NCBI GenBank assembly: GCA_002469805.1
Contig: DKNW01000074.1
Span: 1-18,459 of the forward strand
Direction: 5' to 3'
Source of the DNA: Rhodobiaceae bacterium UBA7378
Lineage (GTDB): Bacteria > Pseudomonadota > Alphaproteobacteria > RS24
Length of the DNA stretch: 18,459 bases
Part shown: piece after piece, positions 1 to 8,935 of the stretch
Layout: each line of letters begins with the position of its first letter
Numbering within the stretch: the first letter of the stretch is position 1
Notes under the pieces: model-generated
Told to the model about the DNA's origin: nothing
Database searches by the model: none
The model's input: only the letters and a program-made list of their open reading frames with translations
Program-made: the position numbers and the translations under genes

Positions 1-810
1 GATGGTCATGAGGGACGATTATATGAAGCAATGCGCTACGCGGCGCTAGGCGGTGGCAAGGGGTTTCGTCCATTCCTGTGTATGGCGAGTGCCGACATTT
101 TCGATGTTGCCGAAACGGCTACGGAACGCGCGGCGAGCGCTATCGAGTGCATTCATTGCTATTCTCTTATTCATGATGATTTGCCGTGTATGGATGATGA
201 CGATATGCGGCGCGGCAAGCCGAGCCTTCACAAAGCCTTTGACGAAGCGACGGCGGTGCTGGCAGGCGACGCGCTGATGAGCCTTGCGTTTGAAATTCTG
301 TCCGATGAGGCTACGCATGCACATGCTACTGTGCGCCTAGAACTGGTTGCAGGGTTGGCGCGCGCATCGGGCATGCAAGGCATGGTTGGTGGGCAGATGA
401 TCGACATGACGGCTGCGCAAGATGCCCTGGATGCGGGCGGGCTGACGCGGCTGCAAAAAATGAAAACCGGGGCGCTTATCAGTTATGCGGTCGATGCGGG
501 GGCTATTTTGGGAAATGCGGAAGCATCTGAACGCCAAGCACTTGCTAGTTTCGCGCATGATATTGGTCTTGCCTATCAGATTGCCGATGACGTGCTAGAC
601 GTTGTGGGTGATCCGGCCTTGCTGGGTAAAACGGCCGGCAAGGATATAGCCCAGGAAAAAAGCACATTTGTTTCCCTGCTGGGAGTGGAACGCGCCCGCG
701 AACAAGCTCTACAATTATCGCAGCAGGCCGTGGGTTATCTGGATATTTTTGGCGAAAGAGCTGGGCTGTTGCGCGATGCTGCTACGTTTGTTATTCAGCG
801 GCGAAACTGA
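1..810 (+). CDS. ispA: Farnesyl diphosphate synthase (geranyltranstransferase), 5' end outside the window
   Basis: Trans-isoprenyl diphosphate synthase that condenses isopentenyl diphosphate with dimethylallyl and geranyl diphosphate to give farnesyl diphosphate, the precursor of undecaprenyl phosphate, quinone tails and other lipids; cytoplasmic. Seen: the first aspartate-rich motif DDLPCMDDDDMRRG begins at 175, and the second, DDVLD, is at 586-600. A Lys-Ser-Thr segment (GKDIAQEKSTF) follows, as in E. coli IspA. The ATG at 31 is not the real start: the ten codons before it stay open to position 1 and continue the family pattern (LYEAMRY then GGGKGFRP), so the N-terminus (about 35-45 residues) lies upstream. 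The C-terminus is complete, ending in TGA 808-810. dxs follows after 31 bp in the same direction, an ispA-dxs order common in Alphaproteobacteria. Farnesyl rather than geranylgeranyl specificity is inferred from the family and not read from a chain-length residue. Confidence 0.95.
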   Translation, partial: DGHEGRLYEAMRYAALGGGKGFRPFLCMASADIFDVAETATERAASAIECIHCYSLIHDDLPCMDDDDMRRGKPSLHKAFDEATAVLAGDALMSLAFEILSDEATHAHATVRLELVAGLARASGMQGMVGGQMIDMTAAQDALDAGGLTRLQKMKTGALISYAVDAGAILGNAEASERQALASFAHDIGLAYQIADDVLDVVGDPALLGKTAGKDIAQEKSTFVSLLGVERAREQALQLSQQAVGYLDIFGERAGLLRDAATFVIQRRN

Positions 811-832
811 TACAAACGCGGTTCTTGTAGTT

Positions 833-836
833 AGGA
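833..836 (+). promoter_or_regulatory. Ribosome binding site that fixes the dxs start
   Basis: AGGA lies 5 nt before the ATG at 842. The reading frame stays open further upstream to 668, inside ispA, but the extra 58 residues are not Dxs-like. This site together with the homology start selects 842. Confidence 0.6.
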
Positions 837-841
837 ATAAT

Positions 842-2761
842 ATGGTTAGTTCAACGCCACTTTTGGATCGGATTAAAGATCCTGCTGATCTGCGGCAATT
901 GCCACCTGAAGATTTACGTCAGCTGGCGGATGAACTGCGCCTTGAGACAATCTCTGCCGTGTCAGAAACAGGCGGGCATCTGGGCGCGGGGCTGGGCGTG
1001 GTCGAGCTGACCGTCGCGTTACATCATGTTTTCAACACACCCGATGACAGGATCATCTGGGATGTTGGCCATCAGGCTTACCCTCATAAAATTTTGACAC
1101 AAAGACGCGATCGCATCCGCACCTTACGCAAGGGTGGGGGGCTGTCTGGTTTTACGAAGCGGGCGGAAAGCATATACGATCCGTTTGGTGCGGCGCACAG
1201 TTCGACATCAATATCGGCCGCTCTGGGCATGGCTGTCGCGCGCGATCTTATGGAAAAAGACAACCATGTCATTGCCGTCATTGGCGACGGTGCCATGAGC
1301 GCGGGCATGGCGTATGAGGCTATGAATAATGCAGGTGCGCTGAAAAACCGTCTGATTGTTATTTTGAACGATAACGACATGTCGATCGCCCCGCCTGTGG
1401 GCGCGATGAGCGCTTATCTTGCGCGCCTGCTTTCTGGCACGACCTATAAATCGGTACGCCGCCTCGCCAAAGGCCTGACGCGTTTTCTGTCCGACGGCAT
1501 TGAAGAAAAGGCCCGCCAAATTGAAGAATATGCACGCGGGCTCGCCACGGGTGGCACCTTGTTTGAAGAAATGGGTTTTTATTATGTCGGCCCCGTAGAC
1601 GGGCATAATCTTGAGCACCTCATGCCGGTTCTGCAAAATGTGCGCAAAACCGGCGATGGCCCGACACTGATCCATGTGGTTACGAAGAAAGGCCATGGCT
1701 ACGCGCCCGCTGAAGCGGCCAGCGATAAGTATCACGGGGTCAGCAAGTTTGACGTCGTAACCGGGGTTCAATCTAAATCGTCCCCGGCCGCGCCAAGTTA
1801 CACTTCCGTATTTGCCAAAGCACTGATCGAAGAAGCAAGCCATGACGATAAAGTCGTCGGCATAACAGCAGCCATGCCTTCGGGGACAGGTCTTGATAAA
1901 TTCGCTGACGCTTTCCCTAACCGCTGCTTTGATGTCGGCATCGCCGAACAACACGCCGTAACATTTGCGGCAGGGATGGCGACTGAAGGGTTTAAGCCGT
2001 TCGCGGCTATTTATTCGACATTCTTGCAGCGGGCATATGACCAAATTATTCACGACGTGGCATTGCAAAACCTGCCTGTGCGCTTTGCCATTGACCGGGC
2101 TGGGCTTGTCGGTGCCGATGGGCCGACACACGCTGGCTCTTTTGACCCGGCATATTTGGGCACCGTGCCGAACATGACTCTGATGGCAGCGGCCGACGAG
2201 GTTGAGCTGATGAACATGGTTGCCACGCAGGTCGCCTATGATGACGGCCCGTCGGCCTTGCGCTATCCGCGTGGTGAGGCGACCGGGCTAGCGCTACCCG
2301 TGCGCGGCACACCGCTGGAAATTGGTAAGGGGCGCATCATCCGTGAAGGTGGGCGTATATGCTTTTTGAGTTATGGCACACGTCTCGAACAAGCTATCCT
2401 TGCTGCCGAAAGGTTGGATGCTGAGGGCTGGCGGACCAGTGTGGTTGATGCTCGATTTATGAAGCCGCTGGATGTTGACTTGATAGCGCGTTTGGTTGGC
2501 GAGCATGAAACGCTTATAACCATTGAAGAGAGTGCTATTGGTGGCTTCGGATCACATGTCGCGCATTATCTGAGTAGTGCCGGTCATTTGGATGGCAATT
2601 TGAAATTCCGGTCACTGGTTTTGCCAGATTGCTACATTGATCATGACACACCGTCAAACATGTATGATTTGGCTGGGTTGAACAGCGAACAGATTTTTGC
2701 TCAGGTTTGCGAGCTGATGGGCAAAGGTTCGGCGCAACCGACACTACCAAAACGCGCCTGA
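842..2761 (+). CDS. dxs: 1-deoxy-D-xylulose-5-phosphate synthase
   Basis: Thiamine-diphosphate enzyme that joins pyruvate and glyceraldehyde 3-phosphate into DXP with loss of CO2. It is the entry step of the MEP isoprenoid pathway and also feeds thiamine and pyridoxal synthesis; cytoplasmic. The product is 639 residues, close to the usual 620-640. Seen: HQAYPHKI near 77-84, the ThDP/metal motif beginning GDGAMSAG at 148 and running to NDNDMSIAP near 176-184, YVGPVDGHN near 248-256, and the catalytic glutamate E369 in IAEQHAVTFAAG. DRAGLVGADGPTHAG and YPRGEATG follow in the C-terminal half. The start at 842 fits the family N-terminus (LLDRIKDPADLR). The gene lies 31 bp after ispA and its TGA is 1 nt before the tlyA GTG, so the three are probably co-transcribed, placing the first MEP enzyme beside a consumer of MEP products. 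It appears intact. Confidence 0.97.
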   Translation: MVSSTPLLDRIKDPADLRQLPPEDLRQLADELRLETISAVSETGGHLGAGLGVVELTVALHHVFNTPDDRIIWDVGHQAYPHKILTQRRDRIRTLRKGGGLSGFTKRAESIYDPFGAAHSSTSISAALGMAVARDLMEKDNHVIAVIGDGAMSAGMAYEAMNNAGALKNRLIVILNDNDMSIAPPVGAMSAYLARLLSGTTYKSVRRLAKGLTRFLSDGIEEKARQIEEYARGLATGGTLFEEMGFYYVGPVDGHNLEHLMPVLQNVRKTGDGPTLIHVVTKKGHGYAPAEAASDKYHGVSKFDVVTGVQSKSSPAAPSYTSVFAKALIEEASHDDKVVGITAAMPSGTGLDKFADAFPNRCFDVGIAEQHAVTFAAGMATEGFKPFAAIYSTFLQRAYDQIIHDVALQNLPVRFAIDRAGLVGADGPTHAGSFDPAYLGTVPNMTLMAAADEVELMNMVATQVAYDDGPSALRYPRGEATGLALPVRGTPLEIGKGRIIREGGRICFLSYGTRLEQAILAAERLDAEGWRTSVVDARFMKPLDVDLIARLVGEHETLITIEESAIGGFGSHVAHYLSSAGHLDGNLKFRSLVLPDCYIDHDTPSNMYDLAGLNSEQIFAQVCELMGKGSAQPTLPKRA

Positions 2762-2762
2762 G

Positions 2763-3521
2763 GTGAGCCCGTCGACAGCCAGCAAGTCCCGCCTTGATGT
2801 TTTATTGGTGGCGCGCGGTTTTTTCGACAGCCGTGCCCGCGCAACGGCGGCAATTAAGGCCGGGCGCGTATCTGTGAATACCCAAGTGATCACGCGGGCC
2901 GCGCATATGGTTGGCGCTATGGCAGAAATCAACATAAGCGACGCCGAACATGATTATGTCTCGCGGGGCGGTATCAAGCTGGCGCATGCGCTGGATATTT
3001 TCGGTTTTGATCCCGCTGGCATATGCGCGATTGATCTCGGTGCATCGACCGGCGGGTTTAGCGATGTTTTGCTGAAACGGGATGTGCGCCATGTTTACGC
3101 CATCGATGTCGGGCATGACCAGTTGCATGGTGCCTTGCGCGCGCACCCCAAAATTACAAGCATGGAAGGCATCAATGCCCGTGCATTAACCCCAGACCAG
3201 ATCGGTGAAGAGCTTGATTGTCTGGTTTGCGATGTCAGTTTTATCAGTTTGTCGCTGGTGTTGCCGCCTGCCATCTCGATGATCCGGCCCGGCGGCTGGA
3301 TGGTGGCTCTCATTAAGCCGCAATTCGAGGCTGGTCGATCAGCTATCGGAAAAAATGGCGTGGTAAGTGACCCGGAAATTCATGTGCGCGTATGCCAAGA
3401 CTTCGCGACATGGTTTGGCAAAACCTATCCAGATTGGAAAGCCAAAGACATTATCCAAAGCCCCATTGAAGGGCCGCAAGGCAATGTCGAGTTTTTGTTT
3501 GGTGCTACAAACAGGTGCTAG
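2763..3521 (+). CDS. tlyA: TlyA family rRNA (cytidine-2'-O)-methyltransferase
   Basis: SAM-dependent methyltransferase. Characterised TlyA proteins 2'-O-methylate cytidines of 23S rRNA (C1920) and, in the longer type, 16S rRNA (C1409), which affects capreomycin sensitivity. The product is 252 residues. Seen: an N-terminal S4 RNA-binding domain (about 8-62, with RLDVLLVARGFFDSRARA and KAGRVSVN), the short linker VSRGGIKLAHAL, then a Rossmann FtsJ-like domain with the SAM motif DLGASTGGFSD at 91-101, DVSFISL, and LIKPQFEAGR. The start is GTG, 1 nt after the dxs stop, with only a weak upstream GAG, which suggests translational coupling to dxs. Older annotations call such proteins hemolysins; the methyltransferase motifs make that name misleading. 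Whether it modifies one or both rRNA sites cannot be read here. It ends tail to tail with the aldolase gene, with 12 bp between stops. Confidence 0.93.
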   Translation: MSPSTASKSRLDVLLVARGFFDSRARATAAIKAGRVSVNTQVITRAAHMVGAMAEINISDAEHDYVSRGGIKLAHALDIFGFDPAGICAIDLGASTGGFSDVLLKRDVRHVYAIDVGHDQLHGALRAHPKITSMEGINARALTPDQIGEELDCLVCDVSFISLSLVLPPAISMIRPGGWMVALIKPQFEAGRSAIGKNGVVSDPEIHVRVCQDFATWFGKTYPDWKAKDIIQSPIEGPQGNVEFLFGATNRC

Positions 3522-3533
3522 ATAAAACGCTTA

Positions 3534-4556
3534 TTATCCTTCGAGGTTTGCCGACCAAGTGCCCTGCGCTGCAAGCCAGTTCATTTTCGCCCGATGCGCG
3601 AAAGCAGCTTGTGCCGATGCAATGTTTTCGGGCTTGCCCGACCATGCTTTTAGCGGGGCTGCTTGCAATGCGCGTCCGTACGAAAAACTGAGCTTCCAAG
3701 GCAAACCGCCGATTTTGTTCATCGCATCAAGATGCGCTGTCGCGTCGAGGTCGGATTGCCCGCCGGACAAAAACACAATGCCCGGCACGGCCTGCGGAAC
3801 ACATTTGTGGAAGCAGTCTAGCGTCATTTCGGCCACCTGCTCAATACCTGCCTGAACAGGGTTTTGCGTGCCAGAAACAATCATGTTCGGCTTCAAAATT
3901 GTGCCTTCCAGATAAACACCCTGTTCACCCAACTGGCTATAGAGCGCAGTCAAAGCGGCGCTGGTAACCTCATAGCAGCGTTCAACCGTATGGGCGCCAT
4001 CCATAATCACTTCAGGCTCAACGATTGGCACGATTTCGGCTTCCTGACATAGCGCGGCATAGCGCGCCAGTGCATGGGTGTTGGCTGTCAGACACGCGGT
4101 GCTCGGCAGACCATCGGCAATGTTGATAACAGCGCGCCATTTAGCAAATTTTGCGCCCAGCGCGTGATATTCGCTGAGGCGTTCGCGCAAGCCGTCCAGC
4201 CCTTCGGTCACCATTTCCCCAGTGTGTCCGGCCATGGCTTTGGCACCAGCATCAACTTTGATGCCGGGCAGTGATCCGGCATCAGTGATCAGTTGCGTCA
4301 ATGGTGTGCCGTCTGCTGCTTTTTGGCGGATGGTTTCGTCGAATAAAATAACGCCAGAAATATGCTCGCGCATGGCCTCATCAGTACGAAACAGCATTTC
4401 GCGATAATCGCGGCGGGTGTCTTCGGTTGAGGTGACATCAATGCTGTCGAAACGTTTCTTGATCGTTCCGGTGCTTTCATCAGCTGCCAGAATTCCTTTC
4501 CCGTTCGTCACCATTGCGTGTGCAATTTGTTCCAATGCCTGCTTATTCATCGCCAT
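3534..4556 (-). CDS. fba: Fructose-bisphosphate aldolase, class I
   Basis: Schiff-base aldolase that reversibly cleaves fructose 1,6-bisphosphate to dihydroxyacetone phosphate and glyceraldehyde 3-phosphate; glycolysis and gluconeogenesis, cytoplasmic. The product is 340 residues of the animal/plant-like class I type, unrelated to the zinc class II enzyme. Seen: GILAADESTGT near 21-31, FAKWRAV with K139, the VEPEV glutamates near 179-183, and the Schiff-base lysine K222 in LEGTILKPNM. No metal-site histidine pattern of class II is present. The 5' end has two close ATGs (4556 and 4550). The Shine-Dalgarno run AGAGGAG sits immediately before the first, so initiation at the second (338 residues) has the better spacing. 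It is the last gene of tkt-gap-pgk-fba, 7 bp after the pgk stop. No terminator was seen after it. Confidence 0.96.
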   Translation of the reverse strand: MAMNKQALEQIAHAMVTNGKGILAADESTGTIKKRFDSIDVTSTEDTRRDYREMLFRTDEAMREHISGVILFDETIRQKAADGTPLTQLITDAGSLPGIKVDAGAKAMAGHTGEMVTEGLDGLRERLSEYHALGAKFAKWRAVINIADGLPSTACLTANTHALARYAALCQEAEIVPIVEPEVIMDGAHTVERCYEVTSAALTALYSQLGEQGVYLEGTILKPNMIVSGTQNPVQAGIEQVAEMTLDCFHKCVPQAVPGIVFLSGGQSDLDATAHLDAMNKIGGLPWKLSFSYGRALQAAPLKAWSGKPENIASAQAAFAHRAKMNWLAAQGTWSANLEG

Positions 4557-4563
4557 CTCTCCT

Positions 4564-5772
4564 CTAAGTCAGTGCCAACGCTTCCACGCCGGGAAGCCGT
4601 TTGCCTTCAAGCCATTCCAAAAATGCGCCGCCAGCTGTCGAGACATAGGAAAATGTCTCGGCCACGCCTGCATGGTTTAGCGCAGCAACCGTATCGCCGC
4701 CACCGGCGACGGATACAAGGCCACCGGCTTGTGTTAGAGCGGCGGCGTGGCGGGCAGCCGCCGTGGTTGCTGCATCAAACGGTTCAATTTCAAATGCCCC
4801 CAACGGGCCGTTCCAGATCAGGGTGCTTGCGCTGTCAAACGCGGCGCAAATATCGCTCAGTGCGCCCGTGCCGGCATCCAAGATCATCTGATCATCTGGC
4901 ACGTTTTGAATATCGACATGTGTGCCGGTTTGTCCGCCGGCAAAAGCGGGGGCGACCACGCCGTCGCGCGGCAATAAAATTTTGCAATTATTGCCTTGTG
5001 CCCCATTGCTAATAGCGCGCGCAGTGTCGAGCATGGCGGTTTCACACAGCGATGTGCCGACGCGCACCCCTTGGGCGGCCAGAAACGTGTTTGCCATGCC
5101 GCCACCAATAATAAGCGTGTCGACCTTTGCCGTAAGATTGCCCAGCAAATCCAGCTTGGTTGAAATCTTGGCGCCACCAACAACAGCGACGACTGGACGA
5201 TTTGGGCTACCCAGCGCACTATCCAGGGCGGCAAGCTCCGCTTGCATGGCGATGCCACAATAAGTCGGCAGTTGTTTCGCGAGGCCATGGGTTGAGGCAT
5301 GGGCGCGGTGAGCAGCTGAAAACGCGTCGTTCACATAAGCGTGCGCGGGCGCGGCAAGGGCCGCAGCGAACGCGGCATCATCGTTTTCTTCGCCTGCATG
5401 GAAACGGGTGTTTTCCAGAACGCACACGCCGCCTTCTGGTAAATCGGATAGTGCGTCTGCCGCAGGCGCACCGATGCAATCAGGGGCAAACGCAACAGGT
5501 TTTCCAATGATTTGCGCCAGCGCGGTTGCAACGGGTGCGAGGCTCAGCGCTTGGTCGGCTGCACCCTTGGGCCGACCAAAATGCGATAATATGCCGACGC
5601 GCATGCCAGCGGATGTCAGCTTCTCAAGGGTCGGTAATAACCGTTCAAGGCGTGTGGCGTCGCGAAGTTTGCCAGCCGCATCCAACGGGACATTGAGGTC
5701 TGCCCGCACAAGAACAACGCTTCCCGGTGCATGTGCCGAGATCAGCAGGTCGATCGGCCTGAAATCCTGCAT
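4564..5772 (-). CDS. pgk: Phosphoglycerate kinase
   Basis: Transfers phosphate between 1,3-bisphosphoglycerate and ADP, the first ATP-forming step of glycolysis, reversed in gluconeogenesis; cytoplasmic monomer with two lobes. The product is 402 residues, normal length. Seen: VLVRADLNVPLD near 20-31, the arginine in DATRLERLLPT near 38-48, SHFGRPKG, NDAFSAAHRAHAS, then the C-terminal nucleotide lobe with VVGGAKISTKLDLL, the glycine-rich GGGDTVAAL and the terminal STAGGAFLEWLEGKRLPG signature. The start codon is 3 nt after the gap stop, indicating tight coupling, and the stop is 7 nt before the aldolase start. No truncation or missing motif was seen. Confidence 0.97.
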   Translation of the reverse strand: MQDFRPIDLLISAHAPGSVVLVRADLNVPLDAAGKLRDATRLERLLPTLEKLTSAGMRVGILSHFGRPKGAADQALSLAPVATALAQIIGKPVAFAPDCIGAPAADALSDLPEGGVCVLENTRFHAGEENDDAAFAAALAAPAHAYVNDAFSAAHRAHASTHGLAKQLPTYCGIAMQAELAALDSALGSPNRPVVAVVGGAKISTKLDLLGNLTAKVDTLIIGGGMANTFLAAQGVRVGTSLCETAMLDTARAISNGAQGNNCKILLPRDGVVAPAFAGGQTGTHVDIQNVPDDQMILDAGTGALSDICAAFDSASTLIWNGPLGAFEIEPFDAATTAAARHAAALTQAGGLVSVAGGGDTVAALNHAGVAETFSYVSTAGGAFLEWLEGKRLPGVEALALT

Positions 5773-5775
5773 GGA

Positions 5776-6783
5776 TTATCCGAGTTTGCCCATGGCAACG
5801 GCGGTATCGCTCATGCGATTGGCGAAGCCCCACTCATTGTCATACCAGCTCAGCACTCGCACTAGTTTGCCGCCGACAATCTGGGTCTGGGTTAAATCAA
5901 AGGTTGATGAATGGGGGTTGTGATTAAAGTCGATCGAAACCATTGGTTGGTCGCAAACGCCCAACACGCCTTTCAGCGGGCCGGCTGCGGCCTTGACGAT
6001 GGCGGCGTTAATTGCCTCAACCGTGGTACTTTTCTTGGCTTCAAAAACCAGATCGATCATCGAAACATTTGGCGTCGGCACGCGTATGGCTGTGCCGTCG
6101 AGCTTGCCAGCAAGTTCTGGCAGAACCAGACCCACGGCTTTAGCGGCACCGGTGGATGTCGGGATCATGGATAGCGATGCAGCGCGCGCGCGGCGCAGGT
6201 CGCTGTGCAACGTGTCGACCGTGCGCTGGTCGCCGGTAAACGCGTGGACGGTTGTCATGTAGCCACGTGCAATGCCGCAGGCCTTGTCCAGAACCTGTGC
6301 AACGGGTGCCAGACAATTTGTCGTGCACGACGCATTGGAGACGACTTTGTGGGATTTGCGCAATTTCTTGTCATTGACCCCGTAAACAACTGTCAGGTCG
6401 GCATTGCCGGCGGGTGCGCTGACCAGCACGCGCTTGGCACCAGCTTCGATATGCTTGGCGGCGGCGTCGCGGTCTGTGAACAGGCCGGTGCATTCGAGCG
6501 CAATATCGACGCCCATTTTTGCCCACGGCAAATTAGCGGGGTCGCGCTCAGCGATTACCTTGATGCCGCGACCGCCAATATTCAATCCTGATTTCGTCGT
6601 GCGAACCTTGGCATTTAGCGGTCCGTGAATGCTGTCATATTGCAGCATATGTGCGTTGGCATCCACCGTGCCCAGATCATTGATCGCCACGACATTGATG
6701 TCTTTACGGCCACTTTCGATAATTCCACGGAGAACAAGGCGACCTATCCGCCCAAACCCGTTGATCGCTACATTAATTGCCAT
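5776..6783 (-). CDS. gap: Glyceraldehyde-3-phosphate dehydrogenase, type I
   Basis: Phosphorylating GAPDH that interconverts glyceraldehyde 3-phosphate and 1,3-bisphosphoglycerate with NAD(P); homotetramer, cytoplasmic. The product is 335 residues. Seen: the N-terminal dinucleotide fold INGFGRIGRLVLR, the catalytic cysteine C153 in SNASCTTNCLAP, H180 in TTVHAFTGDQ, DLRRARAAS in the phosphate/cofactor loop region, and the C-terminal WYDNEWGFANRM. Asp36 in AINDLG sits where NAD-preferring enzymes carry an acidic residue, so NAD use in catabolism is likely, but this is inference. A Shine-Dalgarno run AGAGGG precedes the ATG. The gene lies 23 bp after tkt and 3 bp before pgk in the same operon. 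Confidence 0.97.
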   Translation of the reverse strand: MAINVAINGFGRIGRLVLRGIIESGRKDINVVAINDLGTVDANAHMLQYDSIHGPLNAKVRTTKSGLNIGGRGIKVIAERDPANLPWAKMGVDIALECTGLFTDRDAAAKHIEAGAKRVLVSAPAGNADLTVVYGVNDKKLRKSHKVVSNASCTTNCLAPVAQVLDKACGIARGYMTTVHAFTGDQRTVDTLHSDLRRARAASLSMIPTSTGAAKAVGLVLPELAGKLDGTAIRVPTPNVSMIDLVFEAKKSTTVEAINAAIVKAAAGPLKGVLGVCDQPMVSIDFNHNPHSSTFDLTQTQIVGGKLVRVLSWYDNEWGFANRMSDTAVAMGKLG

Positions 6784-6806
6784 TTTTCCCTCTTTCGATC
6801 TAGCAG

Positions 6807-8849
6807 TTACGCTTCAGTATGCTCTTCAACATGCTTTTGTGCCGCCGCGACGATGGCGTCAGCGGTAATGCCGAAATGCTGATATAGCTGGTCGGCTGGC
6901 GCGCTGGCGCCGAACCCGTCCATACCGATGAAAATATCATCGGGGCGCAAATACCGGTCCCAGCTTTGCTGAACGGCTGCTTCGACGGCTATTCTAAGCG
7001 GTGCATCGCCGATTATATCTGCTTGCGCACTGGCGCTTTGCTGCGCAAACAACTCCATGCTCGGCACGGAAATAACCCGCGTCGTAATGTCTAGTTCACG
7101 CAGTTTTTCCATGGCTTCCATCGCCAGTTGTACTTCCGAGCCTGATGCCATGATGGCAACTTGCGGATTTTTGCCGCTGGCGGCCAGTTCATATGCACCC
7201 GCCGCGCATAAATTGCGCTCTTCGTAATCACGATAGGGTGCAAGTCCTTGGCGTGTTAGCGCCAGAACGCTTGTGGTTTTGTGCGCTTGCAACGCAAGCT
7301 GCCAGCACTCCAGCGTTTCGATAGCATCAGCAGGTCGAAACACATTGACGTTAGGCATGGCACGCAATGCTGCCAAATGCTCGACCGGCTGGTGGGTCGG
7401 CCCGTCTTCGCCAAGGCCGATGCTGTCATGTGTCATGACGTGAATAGTGCGTTGCTCCATCAGCGCGGATAGGCGGATTGCCGGGCGCGAGTAATCCGAG
7501 AACACAAGAAACGTGCCGGAATACGGAATGAAACCACCATGCAGCGCCATGCCGTTCATAGCGGCGGCCATGCCGTGTTCGCGAATGCCCCAATGCACGA
7601 AACTGCCGCCGAAATTATCGGCTGTCACAGTCTCTTGTTCGGGCGTACGGGTGTTGTTTGAGCCGGTCAAATCAGCAGACCCGCCGACCATTTCCGGCAC
7701 GGATGGCACGATGGCCTTCAATACGTTTTCAGATGCCTTGCGGGTGGCCCATGTGGGCTTCTCGCTGGCCAGTTCTTTTTTGTAGCTATCGACGGCAGAA
7801 TCGAGTGCGGAGGGTAAATCGCCGGCAATCACGCGCTCGAAGCGGTTGCGAACCTCGGCAGGTTGATCAGCCAGGGTTTGTTCCCATGCTTTACGCGTCG
7901 AAGCATGGGCGCGGCCGGCCATACGCCACGCATCGCGCAACTCGGCAGGCACCTCAAAGGCAGGTGCTTCCCAGCCCAACGATTCGCGGGTCAGCCCGAT
8001 CTCATCATCGCCAAGCGGCGCGCCATGCACGCCGGATGTGCCTTGCTTATTCGGAGATCCATAACCGATTACCGTTCGGCAGGCGATCAGGCTTGGCTTG
8101 TCGCTCTCGCGGGCATTGGCGATCGCGTTTTCAATTTCTTCGCAATCGTGGCCGTCAATGCGCACGGCGTCCCAGCCGGCGGCCTCAAAGCGAGCCAGCG
8201 CATCACCGGATTCGGCAAGGTCAAGTGCCCCGTCAATGGTGATGTTATTATCGTCATAAAGAACGATAAGGCGCGAAAGTTTCATGTGTCCGGCAATGCT
8301 GATCGCCTCATGACTGATGCCTTCCATCAGGTCACCATCGGAGGCCAGCACATAAGTATAATGGTCGACAAGGCCGTCCCCGAAGCGCGCATTCATCATG
8401 CGCTCGGCCAGTGCCATGCCAACGGATGTGGAAATTCCTTGCCCCAATGGGCCGGTTGTCGTTTCTATACCTGCTGCGTGGCCGAACTCTGGATGGCCGG
8501 CCGTGCGCGCGCCAAGTTGCCGGAAATTCTTGATTTCCTCGATCGTCATATCTTTAAAGCCGAGCAAATGGTGCAAGGCATATTGCAACATGGAGCCATG
8601 GCCTGCTGACAAAACAAACCGGTCGCGGTCGGGCCAGTCAGGGGCCAGCGGGTCGATCTTTAAAAATTTGGTGTACAGAACAGTAGCAATGTCCGCGGCG
8701 CCCATGGGCAATCCTGGGTGTCCGCTATTAGCCGCCTGAACAGCGTCCATCGACAAGGCGCGAATGGCATTTGCCATCTCGCGTAAAGGCATTGACGGCG
8801 CATCTTTTTTACTGATCTGGCTATCGGTTGTTTCGCTGGAAACTGGCAT
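6807..8849 (-). CDS. tkt: Transketolase
   Basis: Thiamine-diphosphate enzyme that moves two-carbon ketol units between sugar phosphates in the non-oxidative pentose phosphate pathway, linking it to glycolysis through glyceraldehyde 3-phosphate and fructose 6-phosphate. The product is 680 residues, slightly long because of about 19 extra N-terminal residues before MPLREMANAIRALSMD. The first ATG is supported by AAGGA about 8 nt upstream. Seen: NSGHPGLPMG with H44, SAGHGSM with H84, the ThDP motif SDGDLMEG at 170-177 running to DDNNITIDG, FGGSFVHWGIREHGM carrying the conserved glutamate, and DSIGLGEDGPTHQPVEHL. It is the first gene of tkt-gap-pgk-fba and divergent from the zapA cluster, so its promoter must lie in 8850-9048. 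Confidence 0.96.
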   Translation of the reverse strand: MPVSSETTDSQISKKDAPSMPLREMANAIRALSMDAVQAANSGHPGLPMGAADIATVLYTKFLKIDPLAPDWPDRDRFVLSAGHGSMLQYALHHLLGFKDMTIEEIKNFRQLGARTAGHPEFGHAAGIETTTGPLGQGISTSVGMALAERMMNARFGDGLVDHYTYVLASDGDLMEGISHEAISIAGHMKLSRLIVLYDDNNITIDGALDLAESGDALARFEAAGWDAVRIDGHDCEEIENAIANARESDKPSLIACRTVIGYGSPNKQGTSGVHGAPLGDDEIGLTRESLGWEAPAFEVPAELRDAWRMAGRAHASTRKAWEQTLADQPAEVRNRFERVIAGDLPSALDSAVDSYKKELASEKPTWATRKASENVLKAIVPSVPEMVGGSADLTGSNNTRTPEQETVTADNFGGSFVHWGIREHGMAAAMNGMALHGGFIPYSGTFLVFSDYSRPAIRLSALMEQRTIHVMTHDSIGLGEDGPTHQPVEHLAALRAMPNVNVFRPADAIETLECWQLALQAHKTTSVLALTRQGLAPYRDYEERNLCAAGAYELAASGKNPQVAIMASGSEVQLAMEAMEKLRELDITTRVISVPSMELFAQQSASAQADIIGDAPLRIAVEAAVQQSWDRYLRPDDIFIGMDGFGASAPADQLYQHFGITADAIVAAAQKHVEEHTEA

Positions 8850-8866
8850 AGTAGCGATCCTTATAC

Positions 8867-8895
8867 ATTAAAAAGCCTATCGGCGAACAGCTCAA
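8867..8895 (-). promoter_or_regulatory. Candidate promoter proximal to tkt
   Basis: On the minus strand TTGAGC (8895-8890), a 17-nt spacer and TTTAAT (8872-8867) resemble a sigma-70 promoter. It would start transcription about 10 nt from the tkt start codon, giving a very short leader that would disturb the AAGGA ribosome site. It is therefore the weaker of the two candidates. Confidence 0.3.
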
Positions 8896-8906
8896 TTTCG
8901 GGCTGC

Positions 8907-8935
8907 ACAATGGCGGTGTGTAACCTCCAAGTCAA
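8907..8935 (-). promoter_or_regulatory. Candidate promoter for the tkt-gap-pgk-fba operon
   Basis: On the minus strand TTGACT (8935-8930), 17 nt, then CATTGT (8912-8907). The -35 is close to consensus and the -10 is poor, which would be compatible with an activated promoter. It would give a leader of about 50 nt before the tkt ATG at 8849. This is motif matching by eye. Confidence 0.42.

Noticed and set aside
668..841. N-terminal extension of dxs starting inside ispA
   Set aside because: The 58 residues are not Dxs-like, overlap the conserved IspA C-terminus in another frame, and a proper ribosome site serves the ATG at 842.
1208..2131. 307-codon open frame on the minus strand, antisense to dxs
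   Set aside because: No recognisable family, no ribosome site; it is a mirror of the strongly conserved dxs coding frame.
8333..8347. Ser instead of Gly at the first position of the transketolase GDG thiamine motif
   Set aside because: SDG occurs in many bacterial transketolases; the Asp and second Gly and the downstream Asn remain, so activity is not in doubt.
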